A stretch of DNA of 22,568 nt, taken from positions 1-22,568 of the forward strand of contig UQAR01000034.1 of assembly GCA_900539095.1 (NCBI GenBank), written 5' to 3'. Below the pieces are notes generated by a model. It was given only the letters and a program-made list of their open reading frames with translations. It was not told the origin of the DNA and ran no database searches. Of this stretch, positions 15,470-22,520 are shown in pieces (the first letter of the stretch is position 1; each line of letters starts with the position of its first letter). A program made the position numbers and the translations under genes. Origin of the DNA: an uncultured Ruminococcus sp. (GTDB lineage: Bacteria; Bacillota; Clostridia; Oscillospirales; Ruminococcaceae).

Positions 15470-16736
15470 GGATATCGTAAAAAGCGAGCGGTTGGGCGAG
15501 AGCTACAGCGTTTTTCATCACACGTCAGGACTTGACGTGCTTGTGTGGAAAATGGAGGGCTTTACAACAACAGAGGCGATATTCGCCACAAAATACGGCT
15601 CGGTCTATAACTGTTTCAAGACAAAAGACAGTAAGGATCTCATCACCGTGCCTGAGGGCATAGCACATTTTCTCGAACATAAGCTTTTTGAAAATGAGGA
15701 CACTGATGTTTTTGACCTCTATGCAAAAACAGGTGCAAATGCAAACGCTTTCACTTCCTTTGACGAAACTGCGTATACTTTCAGCTGTTCTGAAAACTGG
15801 GAGGCGTCACTGGAAATACTTCTTGACTTTGTTCAGAAACCTTACTTCACAGAGCAGTCTGTGGCTAAGGAGCAGGGCATAATCGGTCAGGAAATAAAAA
15901 TGTGTGCCGATTCCCCTGAAAGACAGTGCTTTTATAATCTGCTGAGAGCAATGTATGTGAACCACCCTATCAAAATAGATATCGCAGGAACGGTGGACAC
16001 TATCGCAGAGATAACCCCTGAACTTTTGTATAAATGCTATTATACTTTCTATAATCTTCATAACATGGTACTTGCCATTGCAGGAAATGTTGACGAGGAT
16101 AAGGTCATGGAAATATGCGACAAAATGTTAAAGCCATGCGAGGATATGCAGCTTGAAACAAAGCTGCCTGACGAGCCTGAGAATGTGGCTCAGAGAAAAA
16201 TATACCAAAGCTTTCCTGTGGGACTGCCGCTTTTCAATATCGGTTTCAAATGCAAGCCTTACGAGGGAAGGGAGCTTTTCAAAAAGGCAGGAGCAGCGTC
16301 AGTTGCACTTCATCTGCTCATTGGCTCTTCGTCACCTCTTTATAAACAGCTTTTTGATGACGGACTGATAAATTCGCAGTTTGGCGTGGAAGTTTTCACA
16401 AGCGGTGGCGTGTTCTCGCCAATAATCTCAGGCGAATCCCATGACCCTGAGGAGCTTTACCGCCGTTATCTTGCTGAGATAGAGCGTGTAAAGAAAGAGG
16501 GCTTTGATAAAGAGCAGTTCGACATGATAAAGCGTTCGATGTACGGCGAGATAGTAAGGGGCATGAACAATCCTGAAAGAGCCGCAGATTATCTTGCAGA
16601 AAGCTACTTTGAAAATTCTGACGCTTTCTATGAGGCACAGGTGCTTGCGGAAATGACCGTTGCAGACTGTGAAAACGCCGTAAGAGATATGTTCGACCCT
16701 GAAAAGTCGGCTATTTCAGTGGTGGATAATAAGTAG
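15462..16736 (+). CDS. M16 family zinc metallopeptidase (YmfH type)
   Basis: The active partner of the M16 pair, 424 residues. The inverted zinc motif HFLEH is at 69-73, with the further Glu ligand in IIGQEIK (E144), about 71 residues on. GANANAFTSFDETAYTF (91-107) is the usual edge strand that holds the peptide substrate. Start is ATG 15462 because AAGGAGG (15449-15455) is seven bases upstream; an earlier in-frame ATG at 15399 lies well inside the previous gene. The eight-base overlap suggests coupled synthesis of equal subunits, as in mitochondrial processing peptidase. No signal peptide is seen, so a cytoplasmic peptide-processing role is likely. Natural substrate unknown. Confidence 0.92.
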   Translation: MNKDIVKSERLGESYSVFHHTSGLDVLVWKMEGFTTTEAIFATKYGSVYNCFKTKDSKDLITVPEGIAHFLEHKLFENEDTDVFDLYAKTGANANAFTSFDETAYTFSCSENWEASLEILLDFVQKPYFTEQSVAKEQGIIGQEIKMCADSPERQCFYNLLRAMYVNHPIKIDIAGTVDTIAEITPELLYKCYYTFYNLHNMVLAIAGNVDEDKVMEICDKMLKPCEDMQLETKLPDEPENVAQRKIYQSFPVGLPLFNIGFKCKPYEGRELFKKAGAASVALHLLIGSSSPLYKQLFDDGLINSQFGVEVFTSGGVFSPIISGESHDPEELYRRYLAEIERVKKEGFDKEQFDMIKRSMYGEIVRGMNNPERAADYLAESYFENSDAFYEAQVLAEMTVADCENAVRDMFDPEKSAISVVDNK

Positions 16737-16776
16737 GTATTTTGAGCTCAGGCTCAGTGAAAGGAATGATAAATTT

Positions 16777-18042
16777 ATGACAGCATTGCAGTTTCTTGCC
16801 GATTCTTCGGCAAACGACGCAATAAGGGAAAAGCTTAGGGAGTTCCCGAACAGAGTATATTTCCCAAATTTCGGAAAGGGTGACAATATCCTTAAAGAGG
16901 GTATTGATATCGACAGGGTGCTTTTTACAGTGCCGGGCACGAATTTCAAGATATACTGGTATGGTTTTTTAATCACTATCGGCATACTTCTTGCAATGAT
17001 ATACGGTTTCAAAAGAATGAAGACCGTGGGCGTAGACCCTGACAGAGCAACAGATTCCGTTATCGGCGGACTTATCGGAGCAATTCTCGGTGCAAGACTT
17101 TACTATATCGTGTTTAACACAGAGGGCATGAAATTTTCTGAGTTTTTCAATATTCGTGACGGCGGTCTTGCTATTTACGGCGGAATCATCGGTGCTATAC
17201 TTGTGGGCGGAATAATCGCAAAGATAAGAAAGCTAAAGCTGACCGCACTTCTTGATGTGGTCGCACCGTGCTTTCTCATCGGTCAGTGTATCGGACGTTG
17301 GGGCAATTTCTTTAATCAGGAGGCATTCGGTGCCAACACAGACCTCCCATGGGGCATGATAAGCAACACCACAATGGAATATATCTCAAACCACTATGAC
17401 GAGCTTGGCGGTCAGGTATCAGCCCTTGACCCTATCCACCCATGTTTCCTCTATGAATCTATTTGGTGTCTTATCGGATTCATTATCCTGCACTTCTACC
17501 TCAAGCATCGTAAGTTTGACGGCGAAGTATTCCTCATGTACACAGGCTGGTATGGTCTGGGAAGATTTTTCATCGAGGGACTGAGAACGGATTCACTCTA
17601 TCTTGGAAACATAAGAGTTTCACAGCTCGTTGCAGGCACTTGCGTTCTTGCGTCACTGGTACTTATAATAGTGTTCAGAGGAATCGTCAAGAGAAACAGC
17701 GACTATAAACTGTTCGTTGACACTGAGCTTTCAAAGGCACAGCTTGAGCAGTATAACAGCTATAACGATATGCAGCAGGAAAAGAAAGAGCTTAAACATA
17801 AGATAAAAGAGGCTAAGGATAAGGGCGAAAGCTTTATCGAGCTGCAAAAAGAATATGACGAAAAGTTCGGCAAGCAGGCTCAGAAGGATAAGCTCAAAGA
17901 GGCTGAGGAAAAGGACAAGGAGTCCCATACGAAAGCTGAGGAAGAGTATAAGTCTATCCTTGATGACGATACCGACGAGGACAGCGAAGTAAAAGATACA
18001 GAAGTAAAAGATACAGACGAGAAGGATACGGAGGAAGAATAA
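16777..18042 (+). CDS. lgt: Prolipoprotein diacylglyceryl transferase with charged C-terminal tail
   Basis: Lgt moves diacylglycerol from phosphatidylglycerol to the lipobox cysteine of prolipoproteins in the cytoplasmic membrane. The 421 residues include about seven hydrophobic segments between 58 and 302, the signature GRWGNFFNQEAFG (173-185) with R174, and WYGLGRFF with Y259 and R263, equivalent to E. coli Tyr235 and Arg239. The His of the E. coli HGGLIG motif is Tyr134 here (AIYGGIIG). Typical Lgt is about 260-300 residues; this one has about 45 extra residues before the first membrane segment and a 115-residue hydrophilic tail (about 305-421), Lys/Glu rich, likely coiled coil and cytoplasmic, ending in a pentapeptide repeat. 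AAGGA lies upstream. The stop overlaps folD by one base (TAATG). Confidence 0.94.
   Translation: MTALQFLADSSANDAIREKLREFPNRVYFPNFGKGDNILKEGIDIDRVLFTVPGTNFKIYWYGFLITIGILLAMIYGFKRMKTVGVDPDRATDSVIGGLIGAILGARLYYIVFNTEGMKFSEFFNIRDGGLAIYGGIIGAILVGGIIAKIRKLKLTALLDVVAPCFLIGQCIGRWGNFFNQEAFGANTDLPWGMISNTTMEYISNHYDELGGQVSALDPIHPCFLYESIWCLIGFIILHFYLKHRKFDGEVFLMYTGWYGLGRFFIEGLRTDSLYLGNIRVSQLVAGTCVLASLVLIIVFRGIVKRNSDYKLFVDTELSKAQLEQYNSYNDMQQEKKELKHKIKEAKDKGESFIELQKEYDEKFGKQAQKDKLKEAEEKDKESHTKAEEEYKSILDDDTDEDSEVKDTEVKDTDEKDTEEE
17986..18030 (+). repeat. Three 15-base tandem repeats in the lgt 3' end
   Basis: GAAGTAAAAGATACA occurs twice in perfect tandem (17986-18000, 18001-18015), followed by a diverged copy GACGAGAAGGATACG (18016-18030). 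The encoded unit is EVKDT, EVKDT, DEKDT in the acidic tail of Lgt. Slippage here would keep frame. Confidence 0.9.
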
Positions 18043-18896
18043 TGGGACAGATAATAGACGGCAAGGCAGTGTCTGCCAAGGTCAAGGAAGAAATAAGACT
18101 TGAAACACAAAAGCTTAAAGAGCAGGGCGTTGAAATAGGTCTTGCAGTGGTGATAGTCGGCGACGACCCAGCGTCACAGGTGTATGTAAGAAACAAGGAA
18201 AAAGCTTGCGAAACTGTAGGCTTTAATTCATTCAAATATGCTCTTCCTGCTGAAACAACAGAAGAAGAATTGCTTGACCTCGTCAAAAAGCTCAATGATG
18301 ACGACAGAGTGGACGGAATACTCGTTCAGCTGCCGCTGCCAAAGCACCTTGACGATAAGGTGATAATAAACAATATCAGACCTGATAAGGACGTTGACGC
18401 TTTCCACCCTGTAAACGTGGGCAAGATAATGATAGGTGACTATAGCTTTCTTCCATGCACACCTGCCGGCGTTATGGAGCTTATCAAGTCAACGGGCACT
18501 GACATTGCAGGCAAAGAGTGCGTAGTGGTGGGCAGAAGTAATATCGTAGGCAAGCCTCAGGCTATGCTGTTGCTGCACAATAACGGCACTGTAACTATAT
18601 GCCACTCAAAGACAAAGAACCTCAAAGAGGTCTGCTCAAGAGCAGATATACTGGTGGCAGCTGTTGGCAGACCAAAGATGATAACTGCCGATTATGTCAA
18701 GGAGGGTGCAGTAGTTATCGACGTTGGCATGGACCGTGACGAAAACGGCAAGCTTTGCGGCGACGTTGACTTTGAGGACTGCAAGAATAAGGCAGCCTAT
18801 ATCACACCTGTTCCTGGCGGAGTTGGCCCTATGACTATCGCAATGCTCATGAGAAATACTCTCACGGCAGGCAAGGCTCACCATGGCATAGAATAG
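18042..18896 (+). CDS. folD: Bifunctional methylene-THF dehydrogenase/methenyl-THF cyclohydrolase
   Basis: FolD interconverts 5,10-methylene-, methenyl- and 10-formyl-tetrahydrofolate using NADP, supplying one-carbon units for purines and formyl-Met-tRNA. Length 284 is standard. Active-site residues are Tyr48 and Lys52 in YVRNKEKA, Gln96 in GILVQLPLP and Asp119 in DVDAFHP. The dinucleotide-binding signature is GRSNIVGKP (164-172), and PGGVGPMT (258-265) closes the family pattern. The ATG overlaps the lgt stop by one base and has GGAGG (18031-18035) upstream inside lgt, so it is translationally coupled. Metabolically it has no direct tie to lgt. It is followed by an independent promoter for rpsO. 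Confidence 0.96.
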   Translation: MGQIIDGKAVSAKVKEEIRLETQKLKEQGVEIGLAVVIVGDDPASQVYVRNKEKACETVGFNSFKYALPAETTEEELLDLVKKLNDDDRVDGILVQLPLPKHLDDKVIINNIRPDKDVDAFHPVNVGKIMIGDYSFLPCTPAGVMELIKSTGTDIAGKECVVVGRSNIVGKPQAMLLLHNNGTVTICHSKTKNLKEVCSRADILVAAVGRPKMITADYVKEGAVVIDVGMDRDENGKLCGDVDFEDCKNKAAYITPVPGGVGPMTIAMLMRNTLTAGKAHHGIE

Positions 18897-18919
18897 TTGT
18901 AAAATTTCTGTTAAGGCTA

Positions 18920-18948
18920 TTTACAATCTGTCAAAAATAATGTATAAT
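18920..18948 (+). promoter_or_regulatory. rpsO promoter
   Basis: TTTACA (18920-18925) and a perfect TATAAT (18943-18948) with a 17-base spacer, a strong sigma-A-type promoter as expected for a ribosomal protein gene. The -35 forms the right arm of an inverted repeat with TTGTAAA (18897-18903) and TTTACAA (18920-18926), separated by 16 bases; this could be an operator or chance in AT-rich DNA. Confidence 0.8.
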
Positions 18949-18954
18949 ATATGA

Positions 18955-19032
18955 GTTGCTTGCTGCAACATATCCATGCAACAGAATATGGGTCACGCCC
19001 GTAAGTGGGAAAGTTACCTGCCATATTCTTTT
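18955..19032 (+). promoter_or_regulatory. Structured rpsO leader, candidate S15 autoregulatory RNA
   Basis: Right after the expected transcription start there is a small hairpin GTTGC (18955-18959)/GCAAC (18965-18969), with a second GCAAC at 18978-18982 that could compete for the same partner. A long irregular stem follows: nine perfect pairs AGAATATGG (18983-18991)/CCATATTCT (19021-19029), then GTCAC (18992-18996)/GTTAC (19013-19017) with one mismatch, then CCC (18998-19000)/GGG (19007-19009) closing a GTAAGT loop. Four T residues follow the stem (19029-19032). Many bacteria control rpsO by S15 binding such leaders. Structure is seen; protein binding is inferred. Confidence 0.55.
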
Positions 19033-19067
19033 ACATCGGAAATACTTTATCGAAAGAGGTACAAAAA

Positions 19068-19334
19068 ATGCTTAGAAAAGACGAAAAGACAGCTGTTATC
19101 GAGGCTAACAGAACTCACGAAACAGACACAGGTTCACCTGAGGTACAGATCGCTATCCTTACAAAGAGAATCAGCGACCTTACAGAACATCTCAAGACAC
19201 ACAAGAAGGACAATCACTCAAGAAGTGGTCTGTTCAAGATGATCGGTAAGAGAAGAAATCTTCTCAACTACCTCAAGAAGAAGGATATCGAAAGATACAG
19301 AGCTACTATCGAAAAGCTTGGTATCCGTAAGTAA
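19068..19334 (+). CDS. rpsO: 30S ribosomal protein S15
   Basis: Ribosomal protein S15, 88 residues, the standard length. It binds 16S rRNA at the three-way junction of the central domain early in 30S assembly. Diagnostic segments are the first helix ending in THETDTGSPEVQ (16-27), DLTEHLKTHKKDNHSRSGL (36-54) and RRNLLNYLKKKD (61-72), with the terminal LGIRK. Start is ATG 19068 with AAGAGGT (19054-19060) seven bases before; an in-frame ATG at 19005 would start inside the leader hairpin and add 21 non-conserved residues. It has its own promoter, a structured leader and a terminator, and is followed by pnp as in E. coli. Confidence 0.97.
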   Translation: MLRKDEKTAVIEANRTHETDTGSPEVQIAILTKRISDLTEHLKTHKKDNHSRSGLFKMIGKRRNLLNYLKKKDIERYRATIEKLGIRK

Positions 19335-19350
19335 TCATGTAACTGACATC

Positions 19351-19381
19351 AAGGCAGAGGCATTTATTGCCACTGCCTTTT
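19351..19381 (+). terminator. Terminator after rpsO
   Basis: AAGGCAG (19351-19357)/CTGCCTT (19373-19379), an A-A mismatch, then GGCA (19359-19362)/TGCC (19368-19371) around a TTTAT loop, followed by TTTT and then GGTGTTT. The T tract is short, so termination may be partial and allow read-through into pnp. Confidence 0.75.
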
Positions 19382-19395
19382 GGTGTTTATTTGAA

Positions 19396-19478
19396 CTGTT
19401 GGTGAAAGGTAACTTAGCATTAAACAGAATGTATGAGGTTCGTATGTCCTGTTTATTGCTAATGCTTTCACCATACAG
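19396..19478 (+). promoter_or_regulatory. Long hairpin in the pnp leader
   Basis: An imperfect 83-base inverted repeat between the rpsO terminator and pnp. Paired blocks from outside in: CTGT (19396-19399)/ACAG (19475-19478), TGGTGAAAG (19400-19408)/CTTTCACCA (19465-19473), TTAGCA (19414-19419)/TGCTAA (19457-19462) and TAAACAG (19421-19427)/CTGTTTA (19449-19455), 26 pairs in all, with a 21-base loop. No T run follows, so it is not a terminator. Its place matches the E. coli pnp leader stem that RNase III cuts to start PNPase autoregulation; equivalence is inferred. Confidence 0.65.
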
Positions 19479-19511
19479 AGAATTCTAAATTTCTAAAATG
19501 GAGGAAAGACA

Positions 19512-21626
19512 ATGTTTGAGAATTTCAGAACTTTTGAAACGACATATGCAGGCAGACCTGTAGTAGTCGAAACAGGCAAGACCTGCGGACTTGCTAACGG
19601 CTCATGCTGGGTAAGATACGGTGAAACAGTTGTAATGGCAAACGTTACAGCGTCAGCAAAGCCAAGAGAGGGCGTTGACTTTTTCCCTCTTTCAGTTGAC
19701 TTTGAGGAGAAAATGTATGCAGTAGGCAAGATACCTGGCTCTTTCACAAAGAGAGAGGGCAAGGCGTCTGATAAGGCGATACTTGCATCAAGATGTGTTG
19801 ACAGACCTATCAGACCTCTTTTCCCTAAGGACATGAGAAACGACGTTTCAGTTGTAATGACAGTTCTTTCTGTTGACCCTGATAACTCACCTGAGATAAC
19901 AGGTATGATAGCTACATCTATCGCACTTTCTATCTCTGATATCCCATGGAACGGCCCGGTTGCATCTATCAACGTAGGTTACGTTGACGGCGAGCTGGTG
20001 CTCAACCCAACTCTTGAGCAGAGAGCAAAGAACAGACTTAACCTGACTGTTGCAGGTTCAGCTGAAAAGATAGTAATGATCGAGGCAGGTGCTGACCAGA
20101 TACCTGACGATCTTATGCTCAAGGCTATCATGACAGGTCATGAAGAGATAAAGAAAATGGTAGCTTTCATCAACGATATCAAGGCTCAGATCGGTAAGCC
20201 TAAGTTCGAGTTCGAGTCAATGGAAGTTGACCACGATCTGTTCGACGCTGTTGAGGCAATGGTAGGCGAGCAGGTAAAGGTAGCTCTTGACACTGATGAT
20301 AAGAATGTAAGAGATGCAAGACTTCAGCCTATCATCGACGCTGTTCACGAGAAGTTCGATGAGCAGTGCGAGGATAACACAGCTGTTCTTGACGAAGTTA
20401 TGTATAAGCTCCAGAAGAAGATAGTTAGAAACTGGCTCTATGAGGGCAAGCGTGTTGACGGCAGAGGTATCGACGAGATAAGACCACTTGCTGCTGAAGT
20501 TGGCGTTCTCCCAAGAGTACACGGTTCAGGTATCTTCACAAGAGGTCAGACACAGGTAATGACGATCGCAACACTTGGCCCTGTTTCAGACGCTCAGAAA
20601 CTTGACGGTATCGACGAGGAAACTTCCAAGAGATATATGCACCAGTACAATTTCCCTTCATATTCTGTTGGTGAAACAAGACCTTCAAGAGGCCCTGGAA
20701 GAAGAGAGATAGGTCACGGTGCACTTGCAGAGAGAGCACTCGTTCCGGTTATCCCTTCTGTTGAAGAGTTCCCATATGCTATCAGATGCGTATCTGAGGT
20801 GCTTTCTTCAAACGGTTCTACATCACAGGGTTCTATCTGTGGTTCTACACTTGCACTTATGGACGCAGGCGTTCCTATCAAAGAGCCTGTTGCAGGTATC
20901 TCATGCGGTCTTATCACTAAGGAGGACGGCAGCTGGATGACTATGGTAGACATTCAGGGTCTTGAGGATTTCTACGGCGATATGGACTTTAAGGTAGGCG
21001 GTACTAAGAACGGTATCACTGCTATTCAGGTGGATATCAAGGTCGACGGTCTGACACCTGAGATAATCGCAAGTGCTTTTGAAAAGACAAGAAAAGCAAG
21101 AATGTATATTCTTGATGAGATAATGCTCAAGGCTATCCCTGCTCCTCGTCCTGAGGTAAGCAAGTGGGCACCTAAGATGCTGGCAACAAAGGTACCGATT
21201 GACAAGATCAGAGAAGTTATCGGTTCAGGCGGAAAGGTAATTCAGAAGATATCTGCTGAGTGCGACGTTAAGATAGACATTTCTGAGGACGGCAGCGTAT
21301 TTGTTTCAGGTATCGACAAGGAAAAGGCTGAGCAGGCTATCAACATCATCAATACTATTGCAAACGACCCTGAGATAGGTGCTATCTACAGAGGTAAGGT
21401 AGTAAAGATAATGAACTTCGGTGCTTTCGTTGAGATCGCTCCTGGCAAGGACGGACTTGTTCACATTTCTAAGCTTGATAAGTCAAGAGTAGAAAAGGTG
21501 GAGGACGTTGTTTCAGTTGGCGATGAGATCGTTGTTAAGGTAATGGAAATAGACGATCAGGGCAGAATAAATCTTTCAAGAAAAGACGCTCTTGCTGACA
21601 TCGAGGCAAAGAAGAACGCTAAGTAA
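19512..21626 (+). CDS. pnp: Polyribonucleotide nucleotidyltransferase (PNPase)
   Basis: PNPase degrades RNA 3' to 5' by phosphorolysis and can add tails in reverse. The 704 residues have the full architecture: first RNase PH core (about 1-220), helical linker (about 235-310), second RNase PH core (about 312-545) with the catalytic D486, D492 and K494 in the GDMDFKVGG region, KH domain (about 560-615) with the loop GSGG (571-574), and S1 domain (about 624-690) containing DGLVHISKL. RNA-binding FFPLSVDFEEKMYA (57-70) and PSRGPGRREIGHG (391-403) are conserved. GGAGG (19500-19504) precedes the ATG by seven bases. The gene follows rpsO and its leader holds a long hairpin. A strong terminator closes it. 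Confidence 0.97.
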   Translation: MFENFRTFETTYAGRPVVVETGKTCGLANGSCWVRYGETVVMANVTASAKPREGVDFFPLSVDFEEKMYAVGKIPGSFTKREGKASDKAILASRCVDRPIRPLFPKDMRNDVSVVMTVLSVDPDNSPEITGMIATSIALSISDIPWNGPVASINVGYVDGELVLNPTLEQRAKNRLNLTVAGSAEKIVMIEAGADQIPDDLMLKAIMTGHEEIKKMVAFINDIKAQIGKPKFEFESMEVDHDLFDAVEAMVGEQVKVALDTDDKNVRDARLQPIIDAVHEKFDEQCEDNTAVLDEVMYKLQKKIVRNWLYEGKRVDGRGIDEIRPLAAEVGVLPRVHGSGIFTRGQTQVMTIATLGPVSDAQKLDGIDEETSKRYMHQYNFPSYSVGETRPSRGPGRREIGHGALAERALVPVIPSVEEFPYAIRCVSEVLSSNGSTSQGSICGSTLALMDAGVPIKEPVAGISCGLITKEDGSWMTMVDIQGLEDFYGDMDFKVGGTKNGITAIQVDIKVDGLTPEIIASAFEKTRKARMYILDEIMLKAIPAPRPEVSKWAPKMLATKVPIDKIREVIGSGGKVIQKISAECDVKIDISEDGSVFVSGIDKEKAEQAINIINTIANDPEIGAIYRGKVVKIMNFGAFVEIAPGKDGLVHISKLDKSRVEKVEDVVSVGDEIVVKVMEIDDQGRINLSRKDALADIEAKKNAK

Positions 21627-21635
21627 TATGTTATC

Positions 21636-21669
21636 AAGGCGGACGGCTATGTGCTGTCCGCCTTTTTTT
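21636..21669 (+). terminator. Strong intrinsic terminator after pnp
   Basis: Twelve-pair stem AAGGCGGACGGC (21636-21647)/GCTGTCCGCCTT (21653-21664) with one G-T pair, a five-base TATGT loop, and a seven-T run (21663-21669). Starts nine bases after the pnp stop codon. Confidence 0.93.
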
Positions 21670-21670
21670 G

Positions 21671-21699
21671 TTGACAAAAGTGAAAAAGTGTGTTAATAT
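21671..21699 (+). promoter_or_regulatory. Promoter of the zinc-ribbon gene
   Basis: A perfect -35 TTGACA (21671-21676), 17-base spacer, and TAATAT (21694-21699, four of six matches). It begins one base after the pnp terminator T run, so the next gene is an independent unit. Confidence 0.75.
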
Positions 21700-21731
21700 A
21701 AAAGTAATAAATTTTTATAGGGGGTATCTTT

Positions 21732-22466
21732 ATGAGGTGTACAGTATGCGGGTGCGATATTCTGCCTAACAGCATTTGCTGTCAGAATTGTGGCACAAGA
21801 GTTATTGAAATGACAGGGGTAAATTCGGCACAGCCGAGGTATGGCAATAGTTTCAATAATAGCTTTAACAATGGCTTTGACAATGGTCTTAACAGCAATG
21901 TGAGAGCAGTGGGAAAGAATATGTCTATAGGCAAAAAGGTGCTTATAGTTTTGCTTGCATTGGTTTTGGGCGTTGCTGTCGGCTTTGGCTATTGGTATTA
22001 CCACAATGTTTCCACACATACCATAAGAGAGGAAGGTTTTACCATAGATCTGCCAAGGTCGCTTGAAAAGGCAACCACAATAGATTATGCGGCACAGAGC
22101 AGTGATGGAACTGTAAAATCCAACGGAAAGTACGCCGATGTTGATAGCGATTTTCAGTATATGATCCTTGATTACTCTTCACTTGCTGGCGAAACAACGG
22201 ATATTCTTACTGAGAAACTGTTTGTCACCTACATGAAGGGCAATTTGAAAAGTCAGTTTGGAAACAGCTATAAAGAAGTGTATGCTGATGGTAACAAGCT
22301 TAAAATGACCTATCGTGCAAAAACGGGCGAAGAAGTTTATAACTATGCTTTATGCAAAAAGTCAGGTTATAAATATTATTGGTTCGTCTTTGGCTGTAAG
22401 GCTGACGAAAAGGACTTCTATGACCCAAAATTTGAAAAGTGGGCAAGCACTATCCATATCAATTAA
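21732..22466 (+). CDS. Zinc-ribbon, single-pass membrane protein of unknown function
   Basis: A 244-residue protein I do not recognise as a named family. It starts with a short zinc ribbon, C3-x2-C6 and C17-x2-C20, of the zinc-ribbon_2 kind, continues with an Asn/Phe/Gly-rich linker (about 39-57), a single membrane helix (about 68-90) and a C-terminal domain of about 150 residues. With the ribbon inside the cell, the C-terminal domain would face outside; it shows alternating beta strands and no catalytic motif I can name. The layout resembles Firmicute proteins that join a cytoplasmic zinc ribbon to an exported domain, for example YvbJ/TcaA-like proteins. AGGGGG (21719-21724) lies seven bases before the ATG. 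It has its own promoter and no partner visible in this contig. Confidence 0.8.
   Translation: MRCTVCGCDILPNSICCQNCGTRVIEMTGVNSAQPRYGNSFNNSFNNGFDNGLNSNVRAVGKNMSIGKKVLIVLLALVLGVAVGFGYWYYHNVSTHTIREEGFTIDLPRSLEKATTIDYAAQSSDGTVKSNGKYADVDSDFQYMILDYSSLAGETTDILTEKLFVTYMKGNLKSQFGNSYKEVYADGNKLKMTYRAKTGEEVYNYALCKKSGYKYYWFVFGCKADEKDFYDPKFEKWASTIHIN
21849..21896 (+). repeat. Four diverged 12-base tandem repeats
   Basis: Four in-frame 12-base units encode SFNN, SFNN, GFDN, GLNS in the linker between the zinc ribbon and the membrane helix. Third-position changes between copies suggest selection on the residues, not a recent expansion. Confidence 0.7.
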
Positions 22467-22520
22467 TATAAAGTTTATAGAAATAGATTTGTTAAATTAT
22501 TGACAGAATAAACACTATAT

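Noticed and set aside
16743..16756. Hairpin TGAGC/GCTCA between the M16 gene and lgt as a terminator
   Set aside because: Only five pairs and no T run follows; the genes are close and likely co-transcribed.
19391..19420. Separate pnp promoter (TTGAAC, 18 bases, TAGCAT)
   Set aside because: Both boxes are weak and transcription would start inside the leader hairpin; read-through from rpsO is at least as likely. Not excluded.
22500..22505. Perfect TTGACA box near the contig end as the promoter of another gene
   Set aside because: The matching -10 would fall beyond 22520, where the adapter begins, so it cannot be tested here.
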